A stretch of 6,035 bases of DNA from assembly GCA_023248915.1 (NCBI GenBank), contig JAHFDQ010000157.1:1-6035 (forward strand), in the 5' to 3' direction. Under the pieces are notes generated by a model that saw only the letters and a list, made by a program, of their open reading frames with translations, did no database searches and was not told the origin of the DNA. The stretch comes from Archangiaceae bacterium. GTDB lineage: Bacteria > Myxococcota > Myxococcia > Myxococcales > Myxococcaceae. The translations under genes were made by a program, and so were the position numbers. Below, in pieces: positions 1-5,717 of the stretch (its first letter is position 1; every line of letters begins with the position of its first letter).

Positions 1-1
1 G

Positions 2-2767
2 CCCGTTCCTGATGCCGGCGGAACCGACGCCGACGGCGGCGGCGGTGGCGGCGGTGGAGGAGGAGGAGGCGGCGGAGGCGGCGGTGGCGGCGGCGGTGGC
101 GGCGGCGGCGGCGGCGGCGGTGGCGGCGGCGGTGGCGGCGGTGGCGGTGGCGGTGGCGGTGGCGGCGGAGGAGGAGGCTCCACGGCGGACGGCGGAGACG
201 ACGGCGGAGACGACGGCGGCTTCGACGGCGGCGAAGACGCCGGCACCCTTTGCGGCTCGCCCACCGACTGCCCGGCGACCGCGAACGAGTGCATCGTCGC
301 CACGTGTAACGGCGGCCGGTGCGGCGTGAACAACGTCCCGAACGGCGCCCCGACAGCGGCCCAGGGCGCGGGCGACTGCCGCACGGCCGTCTGCAACGGC
401 GCCGGAGGCGTGGCCTACCACGTGGACGCCACCGACGTGCCCAACGACGGCAACGACTGCACCACGGAGTACTGCGACGGTGGGTACGCGGTGTCGACTT
501 TCCTCGCCGCGCGGACGGCCTGCGGCCCGAGCCAGCTCTGCAACGGCGCCGGAATCTGCGTCGCCTGCCTACTGGGCACCGACTGCCCGGGAACGGACAC
601 GGACTGCCAGGTGCGGTCCTGCGCCAGCTACACCTGCGGCTTCGCGTTCCTCGACGCCGGCGTGCCGGTCGCCGCGCAGGTGCCGGGCGACTGCCACGCC
701 AGCGTCTGCAACGGCGCGGGCGGCGTCCTCGACGCGCTGAACGACTCCGACCGGCCCAATGACGGCAACACCTGCACCGACGACGTCTGCGACGCGGGCG
801 CGCCGTCAAACCCCCCTTCCGCCGCGGGCGGGTCGTGCTCTCAGGGGACCGGCCACCTCTGCGACGGCACCGGACTGTGCGTCGAGTGCCTGAGCTTCAC
901 CGACTGTTCCGGCCAGGACAGCGAGTGCCGGGCCCGTACCTGCCTCGGCCACCTCTGCGGAGCCACCTTCACCGACGCGGGGACACTGCTCGCCGCCCAG
1001 GTGGCCGGCGACTGTCACCAGGCCGCGTGCGACGGGGACGGCGGCACCACGGTGGCCATCGACGACAGCGACCTTCCCGACGCGGGCAGCGAGTGCCTGT
1101 CCAATCTCTGCACCAGTGGCACGGCCTCGAACCCGCCCGCATCGCTGGGCACCCCGTGCACGCAGGGCGGCGGCCACGTCTGCGATGGCGCCGGCGCCTG
1201 CGTCCAGTGCAACACGGACCCCGACTGCTCTGCGGGCCTGTGCGTGAACCACCTCTGTGAAATCTGCACCGACGTCGTCAAGGACGGCACCGAGTCCGAC
1301 ATCGACTGCGGAGGCGCCGCCTGCCCCCGCTGCGTGGCCGGGCAGTTGTGCGGGGTGGCGACCGACTGCGGCAGCCAACTGTGCGACGCCGGAACCTGCG
1401 CGTCGGCCACGGTGGCCAGCACCACCCCGGGCGATGCGGCCACCGGCACGGCGGTGGACGTCGGCCTCGCCGTCACCTTCGGCGGGCCGATGCTCGTTTC
1501 GTCGCTGACGGGCCAGACGGCGGCCGGCGGTTGCACCGGCTCGGTTCAGCTCTCGACCGACGACTTCGCCACCTGCCTGACGTTCGCCTCGGCCGCGCCG
1601 GTGATGTCGGTGGGCAACAGCGTGGCCACCTTCACCCCCGCGCCCGGGCTGGCCTACGGGTCGACGTTCAAGGTGCGCGTCACCACCGCCGCCACCGACC
1701 CGGCCGGAGGAGCGCTGGGCGCCGAGTTCGTCTCGGCCACCGGCTTCACCACCGATGCGGCGCCGGCGGCGTGCAACGGCTCGGTGGTGGTGAGCCAGGT
1801 GTACGGCGGCGGAGGCAACCTCGGCGCGTCGTTCCAGAACGACTTCATCGAACTTCACAACCGCGGGGCCTCGCCGGTCTCGCTGGCCGGCATGTCGCTG
1901 CAGTACGCCTCGGCCGCGGGCAGCTCGTGGAGCCAGACCGACCTGTCGGGCTCGATTCCCGCCGGGGGCTTCTTCCTCGTCAAGGAAGGCTCGGGCGGAG
2001 ACGCCGGGGTGGCGCTGCCGTCGCCTGACCTGGTGCCGACGACGCTGCTGAGCCTGGCCGCCACCGCCGGCAAGGTGGCGCTGGTCTCGAACACCACCTC
2101 GCTGGCCGGCACCTGCCCGGACGGCGGCACCGTCCTCGACTTCGTGGGGTACGGCACCACCACGAACTGCTTCGAGGGAGTCGGTCCCGCTCCCGCGCCA
2201 TCGCCCTCGGCGTCGGTCAAGCGGGGCTCGGCGGGCTGCGCCGACACCGGCCAGAACGCGACCGACTTCACCGCCGGAGGCGTGCTGCCTCGCTCGGGGG
2301 GCACGTCCGCTTCGGTGTGCGCCTGCGGCCAGGAACGAGCGCTCAACGAGACGGGCCAGACGGCCGAGCTCGACTACTGCGTGGTGCAGTTCCCGAACAC
2401 CGCGCTCTCCGTCGATGCGGGCACCGCCACGCCGACGCTCTACGGGCGGGTGTACGAGGCGGGCGTCACCGATCCCGCCGGGGCCGCGGCGTCGGTCGTC
2501 GCCCAGGCCGGCATCGGCACTTCCACCTCGAACCCTGAGTGGCAGGGCGGCTGGCAGTGGTCGCCCGCGACCTTCAACCAGCAGTACGGCAACGACGACG
2601 AGTACATGGCGACGCTCACCGCGCCGGCCGATGCGGGCTCGTTCCTGTACGGTTTCCGCTTCTCCACCAACGGAGCGGACTGGACCTACTGCGACGTCAA
2701 CGGTGCGGGCCAGAACGCCGGGCTGACGTTCGAGACCACGCAGCTTCCGGCACTCGTCGTGCCGTAG
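2..2767 (+). CDS. Large secreted Cys-rich modular protein with poly-Gly tract, 12-Cys repeats and lamin-tail domain (5' end missing)
   Basis: The frame is open from base 2 to the TAG at 2765-2767 (921 codons); the start and any signal peptide lie before the window. A GTG at 326 is only an internal valine, because the same repeat pattern continues upstream of it. In order, counting the codon at 2-4 as residue 1: Gly run (12-59), Asp/Gly linker (about 60-84), three Cys-rich repeats plus the start of a fourth (85-419), a Cys-rich DG-x-E-x-D-x-DCGG module (about 420-466), an SbsA/Big_5-type Ig-like domain (about 470-585), a lamin-tail domain opening with SQVYGGGG and NDFIELHNRG (about 591-775), and a C-terminal beta-type domain with FRFSTNGADWTYCD (about 778-921). 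Abundant paired cysteines and DAG/DGG linkers imply export and an oxidising location. By analogy with myxobacterial surface proteins it may be a lipoprotein or adhesin. No catalytic motif is seen and the exact role is unknown. Confidence 0.9.
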   Translation, partial: PVPDAGGTDADGGGGGGGGGGGGGGGGGGGGGGGGGGGGGGGGGGGGGGGGGGGGGGGGSTADGGDDGGDDGGFDGGEDAGTLCGSPTDCPATANECIVATCNGGRCGVNNVPNGAPTAAQGAGDCRTAVCNGAGGVAYHVDATDVPNDGNDCTTEYCDGGYAVSTFLAARTACGPSQLCNGAGICVACLLGTDCPGTDTDCQVRSCASYTCGFAFLDAGVPVAAQVPGDCHASVCNGAGGVLDALNDSDRPNDGNTCTDDVCDAGAPSNPPSAAGGSCSQGTGHLCDGTGLCVECLSFTDCSGQDSECRARTCLGHLCGATFTDAGTLLAAQVAGDCHQAACDGDGGTTVAIDDSDLPDAGSECLSNLCTSGTASNPPASLGTPCTQGGGHVCDGAGACVQCNTDPDCSAGLCVNHLCEICTDVVKDGTESDIDCGGAACPRCVAGQLCGVATDCGSQLCDAGTCASATVASTTPGDAATGTAVDVGLAVTFGGPMLVSSLTGQTAAGGCTGSVQLSTDDFATCLTFASAAPVMSVGNSVATFTPAPGLAYGSTFKVRVTTAATDPAGGALGAEFVSATGFTTDAAPAACNGSVVVSQVYGGGGNLGASFQNDFIELHNRGASPVSLAGMSLQYASAAGSSWSQTDLSGSIPAGGFFLVKEGSGGDAGVALPSPDLVPTTLLSLAATAGKVALVSNTTSLAGTCPDGGTVLDFVGYGTTTNCFEGVGPAPAPSPSASVKRGSAGCADTGQNATDFTAGGVLPRSGGTSASVCACGQERALNETGQTAELDYCVVQFPNTALSVDAGTATPTLYGRVYEAGVTDPAGAAASVVAQAGIGTSTSNPEWQGGWQWSPATFNQQYGNDDEYMATLTAPADAGSFLYGFRFSTNGADWTYCDVNGAGQNAGLTFETTQLPALVVP
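35..178 (+). repeat. Run of 48 consecutive glycine codons
   Basis: Every codon from 35 to 178 in the frame of the surrounding gene begins GG: 30 GGC, 10 GGT and 8 GGA, with no GGG. This gives 48 uninterrupted glycines. The 140-163 stretch alternates GGC and GGT as a 6-base period, and GGA codons cluster at 56-67 and 167-175. The tract probably forms a flexible linker between the membrane-proximal N terminus and the Cys-rich region. Such DNA is prone to replication slippage in 3-base steps, which would change length without breaking the frame, and it has G-quadruplex potential. Confidence 0.95.
188..238 (+). repeat. Asp/Gly-rich linker with 12-base tandem units
   Basis: The 12-base unit gacggcggagac occurs twice head to tail (188-199 and 200-211). 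Degenerate copies follow to 238, encoding DGGD-type motifs and ending FDGGEDAG. The acidic, flexible segment joins the glycine run to the first Cys-rich repeat. Asp/Gly-rich segments sometimes bind calcium, but no canonical calcium loop is seen here. Confidence 0.75.
254..1258 (+). repeat. Three ~107-residue 12-cysteine protein repeats plus a partial fourth
   Basis: The repeats align at 254-568 (105 residues), 569-889 (107) and 890-1210 (107); a shortened fourth copy follows at 1211-1258. Each full copy has 12 cysteines in the same order. Recurrent landmarks are a TDC-x5/6-C opening, AAQ-x3-GDC, CNGAGG or CDGDGG, a D-x-P-[ND]-[DA]-G segment followed by C-x4-C, and a closing C[ND]G[AT]G-x-CV-x-C. 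Even cysteine counts suggest six disulfides per unit. The copies are diverged at DNA level, so this is an old duplication and not a recent expansion. Similar units occur, as I recall, in other myxobacterial secreted proteins; I cannot name a domain accession. Confidence 0.85.
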
Positions 2768-2771
2768 CGGG

Positions 2772-3452
2772 TTACTTCGACTCGAAGCCGAACATCAGCA
2801 TCGGCACCAGCGTCACGCCGCCGTTCGAGAAGATGGCGGCGGCGTCGAGCATCAGGTTGAAGCCGGTGCGCCGCCCGCTGTCATTGGCGTGGCCGAAGCC
2901 GACGCCGAGGCGCGCGTTCAGCGCGGGGAAGACTCCTTGAACGGTGGTGGCGCCCGCCGACGCGCTGGTCGAGCTGCCGCCCGCGGTGACCGACGCCCAG
3001 GCTCCGTCCACCAGGGCGGGCCCGGCGGCCACGAAGAGCCGGTCGAAGAAGGTGGCCTCGCCCACCAGCGCGAACCGGTAGTAGCCGATGCCGGTGATGG
3101 AAGCCGACCCTCCGCTCGAGTTGGCGGTGACTCCGATGCCGATGCCGCCCAGGTCGGACACTGCCACGTAGGCCCCCAGCATCTGGGTGAGCTGCCAGCC
3201 GATGCGGCCTTCACCGGCGAAGACGACCGCGGTGGGGTTGAGGGACGCGCCGATGCCGGCGCTGGCGCCGAAGCGGAGGCGCATGCCCTTCGCGTGGGAC
3301 ACGGTCATCGGCGGAGGCGCTTCGGCCGCCGAAGGTTCGGACGCCGCCGGTGCCGGCGCCGGCTCAGAGGGCGGCGGCGGCGCGGAAGGTTCGACCTGCG
3401 CGAAGGCGGCAAGGGACAGCAAGAGGCCGAGGCAGGCGAGGGCTCGAGGCAT
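2772..3452 (-). CDS. Small exported, outer-membrane beta-barrel-like protein
   Basis: The gene encodes 226 residues, ATG at 3452-3450 to TAA at 2774-2772. The ATG is chosen over upstream in-frame options because it has a GGAG ribosome site 5 bases upstream and opens with a clear signal peptide: MPRAL, then a Leu/Ala-rich core, with likely cleavage after AFA (residue 18). A Pro/Ala/Glu/Ser linker follows (about 20-48). The body (about 57-226) alternates small and hydrophobic residues with many glycines and aromatics (for example YVAVSDLGGIGIGV and GIGYYRFALVGEATFF), as in small outer-membrane barrels. It ends MLMFGFESK, so the last residue is not the usual aromatic of a barrel terminus. It probably sits in the envelope; function unknown. 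It follows the PilZ gene on the same strand by 74 bases and converges on the large Cys-rich gene. Confidence 0.82.
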   Translation of the reverse strand: MPRALACLGLLLSLAAFAQVEPSAPPPPSEPAPAPAASEPSAAEAPPPMTVSHAKGMRLRFGASAGIGASLNPTAVVFAGEGRIGWQLTQMLGAYVAVSDLGGIGIGVTANSSGGSASITGIGYYRFALVGEATFFDRLFVAAGPALVDGAWASVTAGGSSTSASAGATTVQGVFPALNARLGVGFGHANDSGRRTGFNLMLDAAAIFSNGGVTLVPMLMFGFESK

Positions 3453-3457
3453 AGGGG

Positions 3458-3461
3458 CTCC
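3458..3461 (-). promoter_or_regulatory. Ribosome binding site GGAG fixing the start of the exported protein
   Basis: On the minus strand GGAG lies 5 bases before the ATG at 3452. It supports this start, which coincides with the signal peptide, over the longer open frame reaching back to 3875 that would run antisense through the PilZ gene in a different frame. Confidence 0.65.
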
Positions 3462-3526
3462 GGGGGAAAAGGGAGTGTCGAAGGCCCGATTCAACCGCAC
3501 AAGCGGCCCCGCTCCCAGAAACCTGC

Positions 3527-3844
3527 CTACGGCTTGTCGGCGAAGAGCCGGGCCAGGGTCGCGAAGTACTCCTCCGGGGCCTCGGTCAGCTCGAGGCCGA
3601 ACTCCGCGGGGACGAAGCCGCGGTGGTCGGGCGGGCTGGTCCACACCACCACGCCCTTCAGCTTGATGGAGAGCGACTCGTCGATGACCAGGGTGCCCTC
3701 GATGACGGACTTCGGGGCCAAGAGCGCCAGGCATTGGATTCGGAGCCCCGTGGCGGACAAGTCGACCACCTCGCCGCGCCAGCCGTCGGGCAGCAAGAAG
3801 AGGAGGGTGGTCCTCAGCCGTGGGACTGTGCGTTCGGCGCCGAT
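3527..3844 (-). CDS. Stand-alone PilZ domain protein, c-di-GMP receptor (start uncertain)
   Basis: The protein ends in TAG at 3529-3527 and is essentially a single PilZ domain. Both c-di-GMP-binding motifs are visible: RTVPR (RxxxR, 3832-3818) and DLSATG (DxSxxG, 3763-3746). Beta-strand segments follow (GTLVIDESLSIKLKGVVVW, then FGLEL) and a C-terminal helix (EEYFATLARLFADKP). The only ordinary start in frame, TTG at 3796, gives 89 residues and omits RxxxR and the first strand. The frame stays open to a TAA at 3856-3854, with no ATG, GTG or TTG between it and the motif. I give the feature from the near-cognate ATC at 3844 (105 residues, a normal PilZ length); neither start has a good Shine-Dalgarno. 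A CTG at 3817 would also miss RxxxR. The likely role is reading c-di-GMP to influence motility, exopolysaccharide or envelope functions. It is probably co-transcribed with the exported protein downstream. Domain identity is confident; the 5' end is not. Confidence 0.8.
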   Translation of the reverse strand: MGAERTVPRLRTTLLFLLPDGWRGEVVDLSATGLRIQCLALLAPKSVIEGTLVIDESLSIKLKGVVVWTSPPDHRGFVPAEFGLELTEAPEEYFATLARLFADKP

Positions 3845-3852
3845 GGGCCCGG

Positions 3853-3882
3853 TTTACACCGGCCGCAGGCCCCAAGTCACAA
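3853..3882 (-). promoter_or_regulatory. Candidate promoter for the PilZ gene
   Basis: On the minus strand, TTGTGA (3882-3877) and TGTAAA (3858-3853) are separated by 18 bases. Each matches the sigma-70 consensus at 4 of 6 positions. Transcription would begin near 3846, almost at the ATC proposed as the PilZ start. This is suggestive but based on a weak pattern in GC-rich DNA. Confidence 0.25.
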
Positions 3883-3924
3883 CCAGAGTTCGGCTCGAGC
3901 GCCGAGCCGCCGCTCCGCGCCGCG

Positions 3925-3933
3925 TGCTACGAC
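3925..3933 (+). promoter_or_regulatory. Candidate extended -10 element for the MmgE/PrpD gene
   Basis: TGCTACGAC resembles an extended -10 (TGn followed by TAnnnn) and ends 11 bases before the ATG at 3945. Transcription would start very close to the ATG, giving a nearly leaderless mRNA, which would fit the lack of a clear Shine-Dalgarno before this gene. No good -35 is seen. Confidence 0.2.
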
Positions 3934-3944
3934 CGCCAGCTCGC

Positions 3945-5507
3945 ATGGAACCCCACCTCAGCACTCTGGGCCGCTGGGTCGCCGGCCTCGAGCTGTCGGC
4001 GGTGCCTTCGCGGACGCTGCGCGCGGCCCGGGCGCAGGTGCTCGACATGGTCGCTGCGGTCCACGCGGCGGCGCGCGTCGGCGCGGCCCGGGCGGTGCTC
4101 GACGGGGCCCGAGCATTCGCCTCGCCTGGGCGCTCGACCGTTCTGGCCGCTCCAGAAACGATGGGGCCCGCAGACGCCACGCTCGTCAACGCCGCCTGCT
4201 CGATGGCGCTCGACTACGACGACATCGTCTGGATGGGCCACACCTGCCACTCGGCGACGTTCGCGCCCCTGGCGGTGGCCGAGCACGAGGGGCGAACCAG
4301 CGCCGAGCTCTTGGTCGCGGTCGTCGCGGCGAACGAGGTGGCCGGCCGGCTCGGCGCCTCGAGCTTCCTCGGGCCACTCAACGGCCAGATGTGGACGTTC
4401 GTGCACCTGGCCGGAGCGGCCGCAGGCGCCGCCAAGTTGCTGGGGCTGGGCGAGGAACAGACCACCCACGCGCTGGCCATCGCGCTCGCTCAACCGCCGT
4501 TCGCGCTCCAGCCGGCGTTCCTGAAGCCAACCAGCAAGTTGCTAGCGGCGGCGACGCCGGCGGTCATCGGCCTCCAGGCGGCCTACTTCGCCCGAGCCGG
4601 GATGACGGGGGCACCCGCGGTCCTCGAGGACGAGCGCGGCTTCTGGAAGCGCTTCTCGTTCCTTCCGATGCCCTTCATGCTCGACGGGCTGGGCGAGGAA
4701 TGGGTGCTCGACACCTTCACCCTCAAGACTTTCCCGGGCTGCCACTACTTCCAGACGGCGCTGGTCGCTCTCGAGCGGATTTCCGCGCGCTCTGGCGGGC
4801 TGTCCCTCGACCGGGTTCGCCAGGTGCGAATCGAGACCACGAAGCTGGCCTGCGAGGTGACCCATTTCGCCAGCGCCTACGAAGACGGCGCGCTGACGCC
4901 GGTGAGCGTCGGCTTCGACCTTTCGCTCGCCGCGGCGGTGCTGCTTCAGGCGGGCCGGCTGGGACCGGAAGAGCTGACCGACGAACACCTGGTCCGCTAC
5001 GGCGGCGAAATCCGGCAATGGGCCGGCCGCGTGCGTGTGGTTCACGACCCGGCGCTCACCGCGAAAGTCGTCTCGGCCGCCCGAAGCCTCCCCGGCGGGC
5101 GGCGAGCCCTCGCCGGAATGTCCCTCTCGAAGCTGGCGACGCTGGCGCGCCGCTACCGAGAGGAGTACCGCTCGAGGCTCTTCTCGCTCGAGGACCTGGG
5201 GGAATTGCTGCGCGGCGCCCTTCGCGCTGACGCGCCCGCCCCGCCCGGAGGAGACGGGGTGCCGCTGTACTTCCCCGCCCGGGTCACCGCAGAGTTCTCC
5301 GACGGGCGCGCCGAGACCGAACGGCTCGACCTGCCGACGGGCTCGCTCGCCTCGCCTGATTTCGACCGCGAGCTGGAGAACAAGGTGCTGCGCGAGCTTT
5401 CGCCGACACTAGGTGCCTCCAAGGCCCGGGCCGCCCTCGCCGCAGGCCTCGAACTCGAACGGATCCCTCTGCCCGGGCTCGTCGCCGCCTTCTCCGGCCG
5501 CCACTGA
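3945..5507 (+). CDS. MmgE/PrpD family protein (2-methylcitrate dehydratase / cis-aconitate decarboxylase superfamily), divergent
   Basis: The gene encodes 520 residues, ATG at 3945 to TGA at 5505-5507. The frame is open far upstream but only antisense to the neighbouring genes; this ATG begins the family's usual N-terminal helical domain (about 8-250). Family landmarks are ALDYDDI (88-94), the segment GHTCHSATFAPLAVAEHEGR (98-117), VAANEVAGRLG (127-137) and KTFPGCHYFQTAL (261-273). They sit where members usually carry DFDDT, HPS and KPYPCCRYTHPA. A smaller alpha/beta domain occupies about 260-440. Members dehydrate, isomerise or decarboxylate citrate-like acids in the cytosol. Several signature positions differ: FDDT is YDDI, HPS is CHS, and the usual KxxHxG is KLLAAA at 198-203. 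The substrate therefore cannot be assigned as 2-methylcitrate. It is somewhat longer than typical members (about 450-500). It is divergent from the PilZ gene, with 210 bases before the next gene. No clear ribosome site. Confidence 0.88.
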   Translation: MEPHLSTLGRWVAGLELSAVPSRTLRAARAQVLDMVAAVHAAARVGAARAVLDGARAFASPGRSTVLAAPETMGPADATLVNAACSMALDYDDIVWMGHTCHSATFAPLAVAEHEGRTSAELLVAVVAANEVAGRLGASSFLGPLNGQMWTFVHLAGAAAGAAKLLGLGEEQTTHALAIALAQPPFALQPAFLKPTSKLLAAATPAVIGLQAAYFARAGMTGAPAVLEDERGFWKRFSFLPMPFMLDGLGEEWVLDTFTLKTFPGCHYFQTALVALERISARSGGLSLDRVRQVRIETTKLACEVTHFASAYEDGALTPVSVGFDLSLAAAVLLQAGRLGPEELTDEHLVRYGGEIRQWAGRVRVVHDPALTAKVVSAARSLPGGRRALAGMSLSKLATLARRYREEYRSRLFSLEDLGELLRGALRADAPAPPGGDGVPLYFPARVTAEFSDGRAETERLDLPTGSLASPDFDRELENKVLRELSPTLGASKARAALAAGLELERIPLPGLVAAFSGRH

Positions 5508-5680
5508 GGGGTCGGCTCACCACGAATCGCGGAGTTGCGGGGCCGGTGCGCTGTCCGGTCAGGTCGAGTTGCATGATTTCCGCACTGGGTACGGTTTTTG
5601 TGCAGGTCGACCTGGCGCGCGGCCGGCTCCGGCGTCCCGGCGACCCCTGCGTCCCGCTGTACGGACTGCTGGTCGGCGGG

Positions 5681-5686
5681 TAGTGT
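5681..5686 (+). promoter_or_regulatory. Candidate -10 element for the carbamoyltransferase gene
   Basis: TAGTGT fits TAnnnT and would place the transcript start near 5693, leaving a leader of about 25 bases that contains the ribosome site. The expected -35 position (around 5657-5663) is only a poor match, so this is tentative. Confidence 0.22.
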
Positions 5687-5705
5687 CGCCGCCCCAAACT
5701 CCAGC

Positions 5706-5710
5706 GGGAG
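5706..5710 (+). promoter_or_regulatory. Ribosome binding site GGGAG of the carbamoyltransferase gene
   Basis: GGGAG ends 7 bases before the ATG at 5718, a normal spacing, and supports that start. Confidence 0.7.
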
Positions 5711-5717
5711 ACGACCC

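Larger units (their letters stand above)
5508..5717 (+). other. Intergenic spacer with weak regulatory-like signals
   Basis: No supported gene lies in these 210 bases. The octamer caggtcga occurs at 5560-5567 and again at 5603-5610, 43 bases apart, and the second is part of a perfect 12-base palindrome, CAGGTCGACCTG (5603-5614). Promoter-like patterns are TTGCAT (5569) with TACGGT (5590), spacing 15, and TAGTGT (5681-5686), which lies about 30 bases before the next start. No strong stem-plus-T-run terminator follows the MmgE/PrpD gene; the only T run (5595-5599) lacks a good stem. Confidence 0.5.

Noticed and set aside
35..178. Glycine-codon tract as a CRISPR array or intergenic satellite
   Set aside because: It has no repeat-spacer structure and lies wholly in frame inside a coding region.
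326..328. GTG as the start of the Cys-rich protein
   Set aside because: The frame continues open to base 2, the first Cys-rich repeat begins upstream at 254, and the secretory N terminus would be missing.
806..1858. 350-codon open frame on the minus strand
   Set aside because: It lies antisense to the Cys-rich gene, reads as Arg/Gly/Ala/His-rich low-complexity sequence with no motif, and is explained by high GC removing stop codons.
2775..2787. Inverted repeat CTTCGA-C-TCGAAG near the convergent stops as a possible bidirectional terminator
   Set aside because: The arms are separated by one base, so a hairpin would have only about four stem pairs, there is no T run on either side, and it encodes the last residues of the exported protein.
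3502..3513. Small hairpin CCGC-ACAA-GCGG between the PilZ and exported-protein genes
   Set aside because: It has a four-base stem with no T run, is common by chance in GC-rich DNA, and gives no basis for calling a terminator or attenuator.
3623..5230. 535-codon open frame on the plus strand in another frame
   Set aside because: It is a shadow of the MmgE/PrpD gene: Arg/Gly-rich translation, no family motifs, and it overlaps the confident coding frame.
5581..5600. Rho-independent terminator before the T run at 5595-5599
   Set aside because: The preceding bases can pair over only about three positions (CCG with CGG), far too weak for a terminator stem.
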